A stretch of 64,000 nt of DNA from CBDIHP01 sp965279195 (GCA_965279195.1 CBDIHP010000048.1:310001-374000); one strand, 5' to 3'. Counted from the stretch's first letter, positions 34,601 through 42,914 are shown. Notes: generated by a model not told the origin, from the sequence alone. Translations and numbers: made by a program.

Positions 34601-34704
34601 CCAAGGCCGGCGGCCCGGACTACCTCCGCGAATTCCTGCTCACGCGGACGGTGACCGAGAACACCATGCGGCGCGGGTTCGCCCCGATGGTGGAAGAGAA
34701 TTGA
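31687..34704 (+). CDS. putA: Bifunctional proline dehydrogenase / P5C dehydrogenase
   Basis: A 1005-residue enzyme that oxidises proline to glutamate in two steps. The N-terminal FAD-dependent proline dehydrogenase domain lies at about residues 120-470 (LSLKLTSLTARFDP, RLVKGAYWDYE, ASHNVRSL, YGAILPGMAYLVRRLLENTS). The C-terminal NAD-dependent aldehyde dehydrogenase lies at about 510-1000 (VVVIPPWNFPLAIP, SFTGSRAVG, EMGGKNAIIVD). The catalytic Cys796 is in SGQKCSACSR. There is no N-terminal ribbon-helix-helix DNA-binding domain, so this PutA should not repress its own gene. ATG 31687 with upstream AAGGGGG is preferred over GTG 31681. Confidence 0.93.
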   Translation: MARAEPLSEPDAGSIDAAARSIGREVFRALGRGPSHLDRAWWDDRLMDLTMGDPEVKVQLFRFIDVLPSLKSSRSIGRHLREYLGEAGDGVPWFLALGVALAPAGSLRERWLAGLARWSATHMARKFIAGSNPSEALQTVLTLRDKHLAFTADLLGEAVISESEADAYQQTCIDLLKGLAPTLDARPEDPRIDRDDLGPIPRANLSLKLTSLTARFDPIHEASTTRRVLDRLRPILRVARELGAYVHVDMEQYAYKDLTLAIFRKVMTEAEFRDWRHVGIVCQAYLPEAEGDLHDLRNWAERRGMPVTIRLVKGAYWDYETLHARQNGWPVPVFQRKWESDASYERCARFLIENHEWLRPALASHNVRSLSAGLAAAEAANLPPGRLEVQMLHGMGEPIARVLSAKGYRARIYTPYGAILPGMAYLVRRLLENTSNESFLKQSHAGGAVVGELLRDPEEVGAMWLKAKSRKVAAPVEAPPPFANEPLTDFHKAEAREQFAKALADVRPQLDGLYPLILNGEEVRTEATLAATCPFETSVVVSRTSKGTAEHAKLAVSAARKGFASWSGTPASERAEILFKAASILRRRRFELAAWEVFECGKPWRESDADVAEAIDFCEFYGREMLRLDRPEHRDVPGETNRIEHLARGVVVVIPPWNFPLAIPMGMTVAALVTGNAVILKPAEQSPVMAWHLVQVLQEAGVPEGALQYLPGVGEEVGQALVDDPGVDLISFTGSRAVGLEIHRRASTTPAGQDHVKRVIAEMGGKNAIIVDDDADLDEAVVGVLQSAFGYSGQKCSACSRVVVLDGAYDAFCQRLAEAAKAIPVGKPDDPEIVVGPVIDADARARVERYAGLAKSEGRVLAELGLGDLASQGHFVAPLIVADVAPHARIAQEEVFGPILAVLRAKDLDDALSIAHATEYALTGGLYSRSPEHIARVYREYRVGNLYINRTITGALVDRQPFGGFKLSGIGTKAGGPDYLREFLLTRTVTENTMRRGFAPMVEEN

Positions 34705-34711
34705 AGAGGGA

Positions 34712-34810
34712 ATTGAACCACAGAGACGCAGAGGACACAGAGTTGATGGAATTTTGAATCAATTATTTCTTATCAATGTCTCTGTGTCCTCTGTGTCTCT
34801 GTGGTTCAAT
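34712..34810. repeat. Convergent-junction repeat element C, copy 2
   Basis: Left arm ATTGAACCACAGAGACGCAG and right arm CTGTGTCTCTGTGGTTCAAT lie between convergent putA and the YfhO-like gene. The right arm supplies the TGA stop of the YfhO-like gene (34806-34808). A/T-rich spacer sequence between the arms contrasts with the GC-rich surroundings. Confidence 0.85.
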
Positions 34811-37115
34811 TCCTCTCCGATTTCTCTGTATCCTTCGCGACTTTGCGGTTCAATCGCTTCCCCGCCGCAATGACGCCGACCAGTCCGAGAACAGTCACGC
34901 CGCTCACAATTGCCCCGGGAATCAGTGGGGCGGGGGCGTAGCGGAGGACGATGCGTGAGGGGCCCTTGCCCGGGAGTCGCAGGGACTGGAGGCCGCCCTC
35001 GACGCGGGAGAGGGGGACCTCCGGGCCGCCGTTGATGCGGGCTTTCCAGCCGGGGTCGTAGGCCCGGGTCAGGATCAGGTCACAGACGCCGTCGTGCTCG
35101 ACCGTGCCTGAAAGGCCGGACCATTCGGTGGCCCTGGCGACGGTCGCGGGCCGGGCGCCTGCGGGCATGGGCGGGGCGTCGTTTGCGACGTAGATCGCCT
35201 CGGCTGGGTCGTCGCGGGATGAGGCCCGCTCGGCGAAGGCACGCCAATCGGGGACGTTCGCCCATCGGGTCGCGACCCGGGCCTCGGGCCAGGGGGGGCC
35301 GAAGGTCGCGAGGTGCCAGGGACGCTTCTCCGTCTGTCCCGACGGCGCGTAGACCAGGGCGTCGAGCGCCGGGTCGGGGACAATCCGCACCGAGGTCGCC
35401 AGCCCTTCGGGCAGGCCCACCGGCCAGATCCCGTGGGTGATCCCGTGGCGGCGGAACCAGAGGGCGGTCAGCGGCGTGCCGCGCTCGATGGGCTCCTGCA
35501 AATCCTTGAGGAACTGCGCGGGGGCGGGCAGGTTGAACCCGGTGTAGGGCCACGCCGTCGTCAGCCCGGCGCGGAGGGGGAGGTTGTCGAGGTGTCCGGC
35601 CAGCCGGCCGACGCCCGGCGTCTTCGACAGTTCGGACAGGATCGGGCTCGACGCCGGAAGGTCGATCGCCCGGCCCCAGCGGACGGTGGCGTTGAAGTAG
35701 AGTGAGGTCAGCTCCAGCCCGGCGAGGAGCAGGGGGGCCCAGCCGCCGACCTTGCCCGCCCGCCAGGCCAGCACGCAGCCCAGCCCGACGATCCAACTCC
35801 CCAGCGCGATCCAGAGGCGTAGCTCCAGCCCCGAATCGGCCAGGATCCGGACGTGCTCGGGCCGGTGGGTCCAGTCCCATGCGAAGGCCAGGCCGCCCAG
35901 CAGGACGACCGTCGCCAGGACAAATCCCGCCCGGAACGCGATCGCCCGCACGGCGCGGTCGAGCCCCTGCCCGGCGAGCAGGCAGAGGCCGAAGCTCGTG
36001 AGCAGGGTGTACCGCGAAGGCGACCGGAAGAATCCCAGTCCGGGGACCTTCAGGACCATCGCGTAGCCCTCGGGCCACCACGCCGGCATGGTTGCCAGGG
36101 CGAAGGTGACGGGCACGAGCCAGCGAAAGAAGTTCGTCCTTGGCCTGTTTCGACCGAGATCGAGCCCGCCGACGAGGGCGAGGATCAGGGGGACCGTGCC
36201 GACGTAGAACGCGGCCTCGTGGCCGGTCGTCATCTGCCGGTACCAGTAGGGGGCCTCGGGGCCCCCTTTGATGTCGCGGAACAGCCGGGGTACGACGGCC
36301 TCGACCCAGTGCGCGGGCGGGTAGCAGAAGAACATCCGCTCGGCCAGGCTCCGGCCCGTCTGGCCGACGCGCCCGGCGAACTCCCACGACAGCCCCAACT
36401 GGGGCGCCGCGACGAGCGTCCCGCCGAGCACGGCCAGCGCGACGACCATCGGCCGCCGGAGGCCCGGCTTCGAGAACCACAACCGTCCCAGCGCCATGAG
36501 GCCCACGAGCAATCCGGTCCAGGTCTGGATCTGGAAGTGCCCGAGGGTCCATTGGGCCCCGAGGGCCAGGCTCAGCCAGGCCGCGAACGTCGCCCGGCCG
36601 GTTGACAGGTATTTCTCGGCCAGCCAGAGGGCCAGAGGCAGGTACGGCAGGGCGTGGTAGAACGGCTCATGGCTGGCGTGGATCGCCTGGAACCCGCAGA
36701 GCGTGAACGCCACCCCCGCCAGGCCCGATCCCCAGGGCGTGATGCCGAGCACCCGGGCATAAAGATACGTCGCCCCGACGAGCGCGAGCTGGTGCAGGAA
36801 CATCGCCAGGCGGTAAGCGGTGCCGACATCGAGCAGGCGATACAGGACGAGATTCGGCGGGTAGAGCGCGGCGACGTGGCTCTCGGCCATGAGCGGCACG
36901 CCCAGGCCGAGCCGGTGAGACCAGAGCGGCAGGTGGCCCTCGCGCAGGGCGTCGGCGAGCTCGGCCTTGAGCGGCCGGTACATGCGGTCGGGGTCGCCGG
37001 AGATCGGCTCATAGCCGAGGAGCAGGCCCGAGAAGACGGCCGCGATCAGCGCGACGGCGAACCAGCCGGGCGCCTCGGACGCGGGACGGGTCTCTGTCGC
37101 GGACTCCGTCGGCAT
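34806..37115 (-). CDS. YfhO-like multi-pass membrane protein (GT-C-like)
   Basis: A 769-residue protein with 12 or so hydrophobic segments through about residue 480 and a C-terminal hydrophilic, beta-rich region of about 270 residues ending with one more helix. GDPDRMYRPLKAELADAL and LPLWSHRLGLGVPLMAES in the first outside loop are typical of YfhO-type proteins, thought to be GT-C glycosyltransferases acting on lipid-linked sugars at the outer face. ATG 37115 has GAAGG upstream. The last residues (RLNRKVAKDTEKSERN) are encoded by intergenic-type repeat sequence, and the stop lies in element C2. The upstream frame overlaps the preceding gene and is not coding. Confidence 0.82.
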   Translation of the reverse strand: MPTESATETRPASEAPGWFAVALIAAVFSGLLLGYEPISGDPDRMYRPLKAELADALREGHLPLWSHRLGLGVPLMAESHVAALYPPNLVLYRLLDVGTAYRLAMFLHQLALVGATYLYARVLGITPWGSGLAGVAFTLCGFQAIHASHEPFYHALPYLPLALWLAEKYLSTGRATFAAWLSLALGAQWTLGHFQIQTWTGLLVGLMALGRLWFSKPGLRRPMVVALAVLGGTLVAAPQLGLSWEFAGRVGQTGRSLAERMFFCYPPAHWVEAVVPRLFRDIKGGPEAPYWYRQMTTGHEAAFYVGTVPLILALVGGLDLGRNRPRTNFFRWLVPVTFALATMPAWWPEGYAMVLKVPGLGFFRSPSRYTLLTSFGLCLLAGQGLDRAVRAIAFRAGFVLATVVLLGGLAFAWDWTHRPEHVRILADSGLELRLWIALGSWIVGLGCVLAWRAGKVGGWAPLLLAGLELTSLYFNATVRWGRAIDLPASSPILSELSKTPGVGRLAGHLDNLPLRAGLTTAWPYTGFNLPAPAQFLKDLQEPIERGTPLTALWFRRHGITHGIWPVGLPEGLATSVRIVPDPALDALVYAPSGQTEKRPWHLATFGPPWPEARVATRWANVPDWRAFAERASSRDDPAEAIYVANDAPPMPAGARPATVARATEWSGLSGTVEHDGVCDLILTRAYDPGWKARINGGPEVPLSRVEGGLQSLRLPGKGPSRIVLRYAPAPLIPGAIVSGVTVLGLVGVIAAGKRLNRKVAKDTEKSERN

Positions 37116-37150
37116 GGGCGAGGGACCTTCGGGAACGATCGGGGGGCGGA

Positions 37151-39292
37151 TCAACGGCCGGCGGGCTTGGACTTCGCCCGTTCTTCCTGGGTGACCCGGT
37201 CGATCCGCTTCATCTCCTCGTTGATGATCCGGCCGGAGTCGGCCGGCTCGTCGGGACGGAGGGACGCCCGGAGCCAGTTCCGCCAGTCCGACCGGCGGGC
37301 TGGGGTCGTCGCCGTGGCGGCGATCCGCTCGGTCGAGAGGACCTTCACCTCCTGCGGCAGGGAGGACCGAATCAGAGCGGTCCAGACCTCGCGGGCCCGG
37401 GCGGGGTTGCCCATCCCGAGCGCGGTGTTGAGTTCCGCCAGGAGGGTGGACCCGAGGTAGCGGGGGATCATCCCCGTCTGCTCGGCCGCGGGGATCCGGC
37501 CGATCCAGTCGCGGAGTTCGGCGTACTTGCCCGACTCGTAGGCCTGGTCGATCGTCAGGGCGTCGAACATGGGCCGGAAGTTCGGGGAGACCTGGGACCG
37601 GGGGATCGCGAGCAGGATGGCCGCGAGGTCGTCGCTCTGGCGGGACGATTGACCCCGCTGGAGCCGGAAGATCGCGGTCTGGAGCGCCCAGACGAACCTG
37701 GTGTCGGCGGACGCGTCGGCGGCGGGCCGGGCGTATTCCTCGAAGCGGGGCCAGTGATCGGTCGGGGGGTAGGTTTTCAGGCGGGCCGGCGGCGTCGGGT
37801 CGAACTCGATCCGATAGAGCGGGTCGCCGAAGTAGACCAGCCGCCAGGGCTTGCCGAAGACACCCTCCCTGGGGGCATTCCGGAACGCGGCGGACAGAGG
37901 GATGCGTTCGGCAAGCAGCGACGCGATCAGCGAGGGGGTCCGGAAGCTCTGGAGGAACGGCTCGTTCATCGACCCGAAGTACACGAACGCGCCGTTGGCC
38001 AGCCATCGCCCGGCGATCGTGTCGGGGTTGCGTGGGTCGGCCGCCGAGAAGCTGTGGATCATGTGAACGGCGGCGGGGACGCTGGGGGGGACGTCGACGT
38101 AATAGCCCGTGCCCTGCGGCAGGTTGAACTGGGTCGGGCTGCCGCTGGTGTTGATCATCACCAGGCCGTGGCGGTTCTTGGGATCGAAGGTCGCGTGCCA
38201 GCTCGCGAGGTCGGCCCTGGGCTTGCCGCCCACCTGGGTGACCGGCAACTTCCCGCCGAGCTGGAGGGTGGCCGGCAGGGTCGCGTACTGCGAGAAGACC
38301 TCCCCCTTGCCCTCGTAGCCGTCGAAGAACGCCCCGGACTGCGGCTGGAGGAACAGCGAGCACATCGCGCGATAGGCCGAGAGGACCGGGTCGCCCATCA
38401 GCCGGCCGACGTAGGCCCAGCGGACGGTGGAGTCGGCGGAGCGGCCGATGCGGTCGTCGAGGGCGTTGCGGCCGTCGCCGTCCTCATATGAGTAGGGGGC
38501 GTCGAGGGCGAGGGTGAGGAAGTCGCAGTCGTCCCCCATGGCGTCGTGGGCGGGCACGACGGCCGCGACCGCCTTGTTCACGCCGTCGAGGAACTGGACC
38601 AGGTCCTTGCCCTGGAGGACGTCGTCGAATTTCTTGCCCGAGTCGAGCCGGACCAAGGGCTGGAAACGGCCGGCGGCGAGGGCGACCGCGCCGGCGAGGC
38701 TGGGGCTGTCGGGCGAGGAGATCACGACGCCGGGGGGCGTGGGGCCGAGCTTCTTGGGGACCTTGTCGCCCGGGAGGATCTCGCCCACCGCCGCCGCCTC
38801 GTCGCTCCACGCCGCGCCGACGCTGAACACGGCCAGATCCCAGAGCCGATCCTCCGGGACCGGCGGGACCTTGCGGTTGTAGCGGATCACCTTCGCGGGC
38901 CGGAACGCCCGGAGGAACTTCAGGGTCGTCTCGACGTCGTAGATCAGGACCGGGTAGTAGGTCTCGCTGTCCCAGCTCGCGACGACTTCGAGGAAGGTGG
39001 CGACATCCGGCACGAGGCAGACCTGGTCGACCACCTTGCGCCGGGGCCCTTGCCGGAGTTCCCAGCTCATCGAGCCCCTGCGGAGCGACTCGAGCCGGGA
39101 ATCGAAGAGGCCGGTGGGGGGCGAGTCGGCCGCCTGCGGGGGCGCGACGGCCAGGCCACGCCGGGGCGATCCGGCCCCCGGGACCAGCGCCCAGGCGATC
39201 ACGCCGAGGATCGCCAGCGCCCAGGCCAGGGGGCGGGGACGGCCGTGGGGCGGGGGATCCTGGCTCTGCGGCCGCGACGTCTCGTCTGACAT
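37151..39292 (-). CDS. Large exported protein with a C25-peptidase-like (TIGR03790-like) layout
   Basis: A 713-residue protein with an N-terminal membrane or signal segment at residues about 22-42. Residues about 230-500 contain VYFGSMNEPFLQSFRTPS and WRLVYFGDPLYRIEF, resembling the end of gingipain-like C25 or TIGR03790 proteins. A clear Cys/His catalytic pair could not be assigned. The C-terminus is helical (FALTIDQAYESGKY region). It precedes the YfhO-like gene by 35 bases on the same strand, so the two are likely co-transcribed. A surface role is inferred from the signal segment. The enzymatic function is unproven. Confidence 0.7.
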   Translation of the reverse strand: MSDETSRPQSQDPPPHGRPRPLAWALAILGVIAWALVPGAGSPRRGLAVAPPQAADSPPTGLFDSRLESLRRGSMSWELRQGPRRKVVDQVCLVPDVATFLEVVASWDSETYYPVLIYDVETTLKFLRAFRPAKVIRYNRKVPPVPEDRLWDLAVFSVGAAWSDEAAAVGEILPGDKVPKKLGPTPPGVVISSPDSPSLAGAVALAAGRFQPLVRLDSGKKFDDVLQGKDLVQFLDGVNKAVAAVVPAHDAMGDDCDFLTLALDAPYSYEDGDGRNALDDRIGRSADSTVRWAYVGRLMGDPVLSAYRAMCSLFLQPQSGAFFDGYEGKGEVFSQYATLPATLQLGGKLPVTQVGGKPRADLASWHATFDPKNRHGLVMINTSGSPTQFNLPQGTGYYVDVPPSVPAAVHMIHSFSAADPRNPDTIAGRWLANGAFVYFGSMNEPFLQSFRTPSLIASLLAERIPLSAAFRNAPREGVFGKPWRLVYFGDPLYRIEFDPTPPARLKTYPPTDHWPRFEEYARPAADASADTRFVWALQTAIFRLQRGQSSRQSDDLAAILLAIPRSQVSPNFRPMFDALTIDQAYESGKYAELRDWIGRIPAAEQTGMIPRYLGSTLLAELNTALGMGNPARAREVWTALIRSSLPQEVKVLSTERIAATATTPARRSDWRNWLRASLRPDEPADSGRIINEEMKRIDRVTQEERAKSKPAGR

Positions 39293-39504
39293 CGGAATGA
39301 CTCGCTCCGCGTGATGGTCCCGGTGCCCGCCCCGCAGGGCCCGGAGGCCGGGGTGGGGTGGAGGCATCCCGGCCGGGTCGCTATACTACCACAATTCTGC
39401 GAACTCCACGCGGTCGAACCGAGAGGGCCCGGGCCTGTCACATCCCGGGGCCGGCCGCGCCCGCGGGCCGATCGAACGCTCGTGATTGCAAGGGCTCCGT
39501 CGCG

Positions 39505-39900
39505 ATGAAAAAAGGTGGAATCCTCAACCCCGCGATCTGTTCCCTCCTGGCCGAACTCGGACACCTGGACGAGCTCCTGATCGTCGACGCCGGCTACCCC
39601 CTGCCTCCCGACAGCCACGTCATCGACCTCACCCTCACGCCCGGGATTCCCCGCTTCCTCGACGTCCTCCGCGCCGTCGCCGAGGAACTGGTGATCGAGT
39701 CGATCGGCGTCGCCACCGAGATCAACGAGTACAGCCCCAAGCTCTACCAGGAGATCCTCAAGATCGTCGGCGACGTCGACGTCGATGAGGTCCCCCATCA
39801 CGAGTTCAAGGAGCAGTCCCTCGGGGTCAAGGGCATCATCCGGACCGCCGAGTTCACCCCCTACGCCAACGTCCGGATCCTGTGCGGCAGCGCGTTCTGA
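39505..39900 (+). CDS. rbsD: D-ribose pyranase (RbsD/FucU family)
   Basis: A 131-residue protein beginning MKKGGILNPAICSLLAELGH, with VDAGYPLPPD and a GIIRTAEFTPYANV C-terminus, all typical of RbsD mutarotases that interconvert the pyran and furan forms of ribose. The family His of the LGHxD motif is present. Length matches the family. No ribose transporter or kinase lies next to it, so it is a stand-alone gene here. No obvious Shine-Dalgarno sequence precedes ATG 39505. A TATACT stretch lies near 39382 but without a convincing -35 box. Confidence 0.88.
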   Translation: MKKGGILNPAICSLLAELGHLDELLIVDAGYPLPPDSHVIDLTLTPGIPRFLDVLRAVAEELVIESIGVATEINEYSPKLYQEILKIVGDVDVDEVPHHEFKEQSLGVKGIIRTAEFTPYANVRILCGSAF

Positions 39901-39987
39901 CGCGGGAGGGGCGGGACGGTCCGTCGGGCCACCGGGGGCGGGCGATCCGCATCGCCCCGGCGGCCTGAATCCTCATCTCACCTTACC

Positions 39988-40617
39988 TCACCTCGCCCCG
40001 ACGAGCGTCGCGGCCTTCTCGGCGTGGTCCAGTTCGGACAGCCGGTTCACGATGTCGCGCAGGACGTCCAGGGTCGGCTGCGCGGCGTCGATCTCGTAGA
40101 TGATCGACGGGTCGTAGAACTTCAGCGTCTGGAACGTCTCGTCGTAGTAGGTCTGAAGCCGCCGCTTGATGACCTCGTCGTTGATGTCGTCGAGCCGGTT
40201 CTCGCGCAGGGCCCGCGCCTTGAGGCGTTCCATGGCCTTGGACGTGTCGGTGATGTTCAGGTGGAAGACCTGGACGACGTCGAGCATCTCGTCGAGCATT
40301 TCGGCCTGCGCGTAGTTGCGCGGCAGGCCGTCGAGCAGCAGGGTGTGGATGCTGGGGAAGATCAGCTCCTGCAGCTCCAGGATCTGGATGTGCCGCTTCC
40401 AGATCTTGACCGTGACCTCGTCCGGGACCATCGCGCCCTGGGAGGTATAGCGGACGATCTCCTGGCCGAGTTGGCCGTGCTTGGACAGCTGCCGAAAGAC
40501 CTCGCCGCAGGAGATGTGCATGAAGTCGGGGAGCTGGCCGAGCACGGCTCCCTGGGTCCCCTTGCCGGAGCCGGGCATCCCGAAGAGCAGGATCGTGCGG
40601 TACTTGCTGGCGGCCAT
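39988..40617 (-). CDS. Adenylate-kinase-like nucleoside monophosphate kinase
   Basis: A 209-residue cytosolic kinase with a P-loop GMPGSGKGTQ at residues 13-22. ISCGEVFRQLSKHGQLGQEI corresponds to the AMP-binding helix, and LLDGLPRNYAQAEML replaces the usual DGFPR. It lacks a Cys zinc LID, and its LID region (ALRENRLDDINDEVIKRRLQTYY) is short, so it is a short-form or unusual adenylate kinase. AMP specificity is not certain because DGLPR and the nucleotide-binding TSG equivalents differ (ISCGEV). GGAGG lies ten bases before ATG 40617. It is divergent from the histidine phosphatase gene. Confidence 0.82.
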   Translation of the reverse strand: MAASKYRTILLFGMPGSGKGTQGAVLGQLPDFMHISCGEVFRQLSKHGQLGQEIVRYTSQGAMVPDEVTVKIWKRHIQILELQELIFPSIHTLLLDGLPRNYAQAEMLDEMLDVVQVFHLNITDTSKAMERLKARALRENRLDDINDEVIKRRLQTYYDETFQTLKFYDPSIIYEIDAAQPTLDVLRDIVNRLSELDHAEKAATLVGAR

Positions 40618-40798
40618 GGCGTCTACACCTCCCGGAGGCAGGGGGTCTCGGCGAAAAATCCGGATTGAGCGATTCGTAGGTCGAGGACCCGGAATGGCGG
40701 GAGGACCGTGCCTCGCGCGGCCGGTCCGTGATGTATCATGGTGCCTGGATCGGGGTGCGGCAACCCTGAGCTTCCGGGAATCATCGGGGACTGACACG

Positions 40799-41437
40799 TT
40801 GGCGATCGCAAATCCCGCAGCGTCCGAGACCAGGATCCTCCTCCTCCGGCACGCCGAGACCGCCGCGCCCGACAGCTTTCACGGATCCGAGTCCGACATC
40901 CCCCTGGGAGAGCGGGGGTTCCGGCAGGCCGAGGCCGCCGCACCCTACCTCGCGGGCTTCCGCCCCGACTTCCTCGCCTCCTCCGCGATGCTCCGCGCCC
41001 GGCAGACCGCCGCGCCGATCGCGGCGGCCTGCGGATTCGCCACCTGGGAGATCCTCGACGCGCTGCATGAACGCCACATGGGCGATCTCGCCGGCCAGCC
41101 CCGGGCGATGGGCTGGGGCCTCTACGCCGAGTCCATGGAGCGCTGGGAGCAGGGCGACCTCGACCAGACCCACCCGGGGGGCGAATCCTACCGCCAGCTC
41201 CAGGCCCGCGTCGTGCCCGTGTTTCAGGATCTCGCCCGCCGTCACCCCGGGCAGACCGGGATCGTCGTCGCCCACGGGGTGGTCATCCGGGTCCTGATCA
41301 CATGCCTGGCCGAGGGCTTCACCGTCGCGGATTTTTCGAAGATCCCCATCGAGCACGTCGCCCCGAACGACCTCCGGTTCGACGGGAAGACCTGGCGGGT
41401 CGAGGCGTTGAACATGACCCCGCCCGTCCGCGACTGA
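40799..41437 (+). CDS. Histidine phosphatase family protein (phosphoglycerate-mutase-like)
   Basis: A 212-residue branch-1 histidine phosphatase. The catalytic LLRHAET motif (His18) and second His in VVAHGVV are present, together with ARQTAAPIA and HERHMGDLAG. Such proteins are phosphatases of small phosphates (alpha-ribazole-P, sugar phosphates) or mutases. Here the substrate is unknown. No ATG fits the N-terminus, and the best candidate is TTG 40799 with GGGGA about ten bases upstream, so the start is uncertain. Confidence 0.82.
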   Translation: MAIANPAASETRILLLRHAETAAPDSFHGSESDIPLGERGFRQAEAAAPYLAGFRPDFLASSAMLRARQTAAPIAAACGFATWEILDALHERHMGDLAGQPRAMGWGLYAESMERWEQGDLDQTHPGGESYRQLQARVVPVFQDLARRHPGQTGIVVAHGVVIRVLITCLAEGFTVADFSKIPIEHVAPNDLRFDGKTWRVEALNMTPPVRD

Positions 41438-41443
41438 CCGCCC

Positions 41444-41583
41444 GGAGTGCGGAAGTTCGCTTCCGCTCTCTCCCGGCGGGAGCTTGCTCCCGAGAAGGGC
41501 GATCGAATCGGAGGTATCTCCTTCGACCCAGCGCGCGGAGCAAGCTCCGCGAGAACAGAGCGGAAGCGAGCTTCCGCTCTCCA
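41444..41583. repeat. Nested palindrome repeat element A, copy 1
   Basis: About 140 bases bounded by GGAGTGCGGAAG and CGGAAGCGAGCTTCCGCTCT. It contains four hairpins in order: GCGGAAGTTCGCTTCCGC-like, CGGGAGCTTGCTCCCG, GCGGAGCAAGCTCCGC and GCGGAAGCGAGCTTCCGC. The copy near 61.6 kb has the same hairpins in opposite orientation. It lies between the histidine phosphatase and RNase PH genes. Confidence 0.8.
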
Positions 41584-41586
41584 CAG

Positions 41587-42300
41587 TTACCAGGGCCAAT
41601 CCGCCCCGAGGGCTTGTTTCTGGGCGGCCTGGAGCTGGTCGATCCCGGCCTCGGCGATGTCGAGCATGGCGTTCAATTCGGAGCGGCTGAAGACTCCCCC
41701 CTCGCCGGTCCCCTGGACCTCGACGAGGCTGCCGTTGCCGAGCCGGACGACGTTCATGTCCACGTCGGCGGTGGAATCCTCGATGTAGTCCAGGTCGACG
41801 ACCGGCTCCCCTTTCACGATCCCCGCGCTGACGGCGGCGATGCTGTCCTTGAGCACGGCGCGGGCGACTTCGGGCCCGAGCCGGTTCCGCAGCGCGTCGG
41901 CCACGGCGATGAACGCGCCGGTGATCGCGGCCGTGCGGGTGCCGCCGTCGGCCTCGAGGACATCCGCATCCACATTCACGGCCCAGGGGCCGAGGGCCTT
42001 CATGTCGATCACCGCGCGGAGGCTGCGGCCGATGAGGCGCTGGATCTCGGTGGAGCGGCCGTCGGAGCCTCGGCCCTTGCGGGTCGGCGTGCTACCGGGG
42101 AGCATGGCATACTCGGCGGTGAGCCAGCCGACACCCTTGCCTTCGAGGAACGGCGGCAGCTTGTCGCTGATGTGGGCCGTCACGAGCAGGGTGGTCGCGC
42201 CGCATCGATAGAGGACGCTCCCCGGGCTGTTCCGGGCGAACCCCCGCTCGATCGTGACGGGTCGGATCGCGTCGCTGGCTCGGCCATCGTGGCGGGGCAT
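41587..42300 (-). CDS. rph: Ribonuclease PH
   Basis: A 237-residue phosphorolytic 3'-to-5' exoribonuclease that trims tRNA 3' ends. The start MPRHDGRASDAIRPVTIERG is the canonical N-terminus. EYAMLPGSTPTRKGR carries the phosphate-binding and catalytic region, and VNVDADVLEADGGTRTAAI the second. ATG 42300 has GGAG nine bases upstream and gives the family's usual length (about 238), so it is preferred over the ATG at 42327. It is divergent from the Nudix gene with a 46-base gap. Confidence 0.95.
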   Translation of the reverse strand: MPRHDGRASDAIRPVTIERGFARNSPGSVLYRCGATTLLVTAHISDKLPPFLEGKGVGWLTAEYAMLPGSTPTRKGRGSDGRSTEIQRLIGRSLRAVIDMKALGPWAVNVDADVLEADGGTRTAAITGAFIAVADALRNRLGPEVARAVLKDSIAAVSAGIVKGEPVVDLDYIEDSTADVDMNVVRLGNGSLVEVQGTGEGGVFSRSELNAMLDIAEAGIDQLQAAQKQALGADWPW

Positions 42301-42346
42301 CGGGACAAACTCCACGGGTCTGGTCATAGGACGGGGCGAAATCGGG

Positions 42347-42859
42347 ATGAGCGCGTCAGAGTGGCTCAAGGATACCTACTGTTCCTACTGCGGGCGACGC
42401 TTCGAAGAGATCGAACGCTGGCCCCGCGCCTGCGACGGCTGCGAGCGGATGACGTTCCGCAACCCCGTGCCCGTGGCCGTGCTGCTCGTCCCGGTGGACG
42501 ACGGCCTGGTGTTCATCCGCCGCTCGATCCCCCCCGCCGAGGGCAAGCTCGCCCTGCCCGGCGGCTACATCAACCACGGCGAGCGCTGGCAGGAGGCCGC
42601 CGTCCGGGAGTTCTTCGAGGAGACCCAGGTCATGCTCGACCCGGACAACGTCAAGGACTTCCGGGTCCGCAGCGCCCCCGACGGCACCGTCCTGATCTTC
42701 GGCCTCTCCCCCCGCCAGCCCCGGCACCGCTTCGAGGTCTTCGAGCCCAACGCCGAGGCCAGCGAGATCGTCATCGCCCGCGCCGTCGAGGACATCGCCT
42801 TCCCCCTCCACGCCGAGGTGGTCAACGCGTATCTCTTCAGTCGTCCCATCGAGATGTGA
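42347..42859 (+). CDS. Zinc-ribbon Nudix hydrolase
   Basis: A 170-residue protein. An N-terminal zinc ribbon is suggested by CSYCGRRF and CDGCERM at residues about 12-35. The Nudix box reads GGYINHGERWQEAAVREFFEE, here split as GGYINHGERWQEAAV then REFFEET, with the REx2EE core intact. The layout resembles the NudC/ADP-ribose group and the planctomycete Nudix proteins of about 170 residues. The nucleotide substrate is unknown. ATG 42347 lies 46 bases from the divergent RNase PH start. Confidence 0.88.
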   Translation: MSASEWLKDTYCSYCGRRFEEIERWPRACDGCERMTFRNPVPVAVLLVPVDDGLVFIRRSIPPAEGKLALPGGYINHGERWQEAAVREFFEETQVMLDPDNVKDFRVRSAPDGTVLIFGLSPRQPRHRFEVFEPNAEASEIVIARAVEDIAFPLHAEVVNAYLFSRPIEM

Positions 42860-42867
42860 AAAATCCT

Positions 42868-42914
42868 GTAGGGTGTGGTGCCTCGCGGGCGGGACGCCGG
42901 CGACCACCGCACCG
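42868..42914. repeat. Repeat family B hairpin, copy 2
   Basis: GTAGGGTGTGGTGCCTCGCG followed by a short arm and CGACCACCGCACC repeats the copy at 14.2 kb with a changed central loop. It lies directly after the Nudix gene. Confidence 0.65.

Noticed and set aside
37116..38363. N-terminal extension of the YfhO-like frame
   Set aside because: The extension is Arg/Pro-rich and overlaps the preceding coding gene. ATG 37115 and the hydrophobic start mark the real protein.
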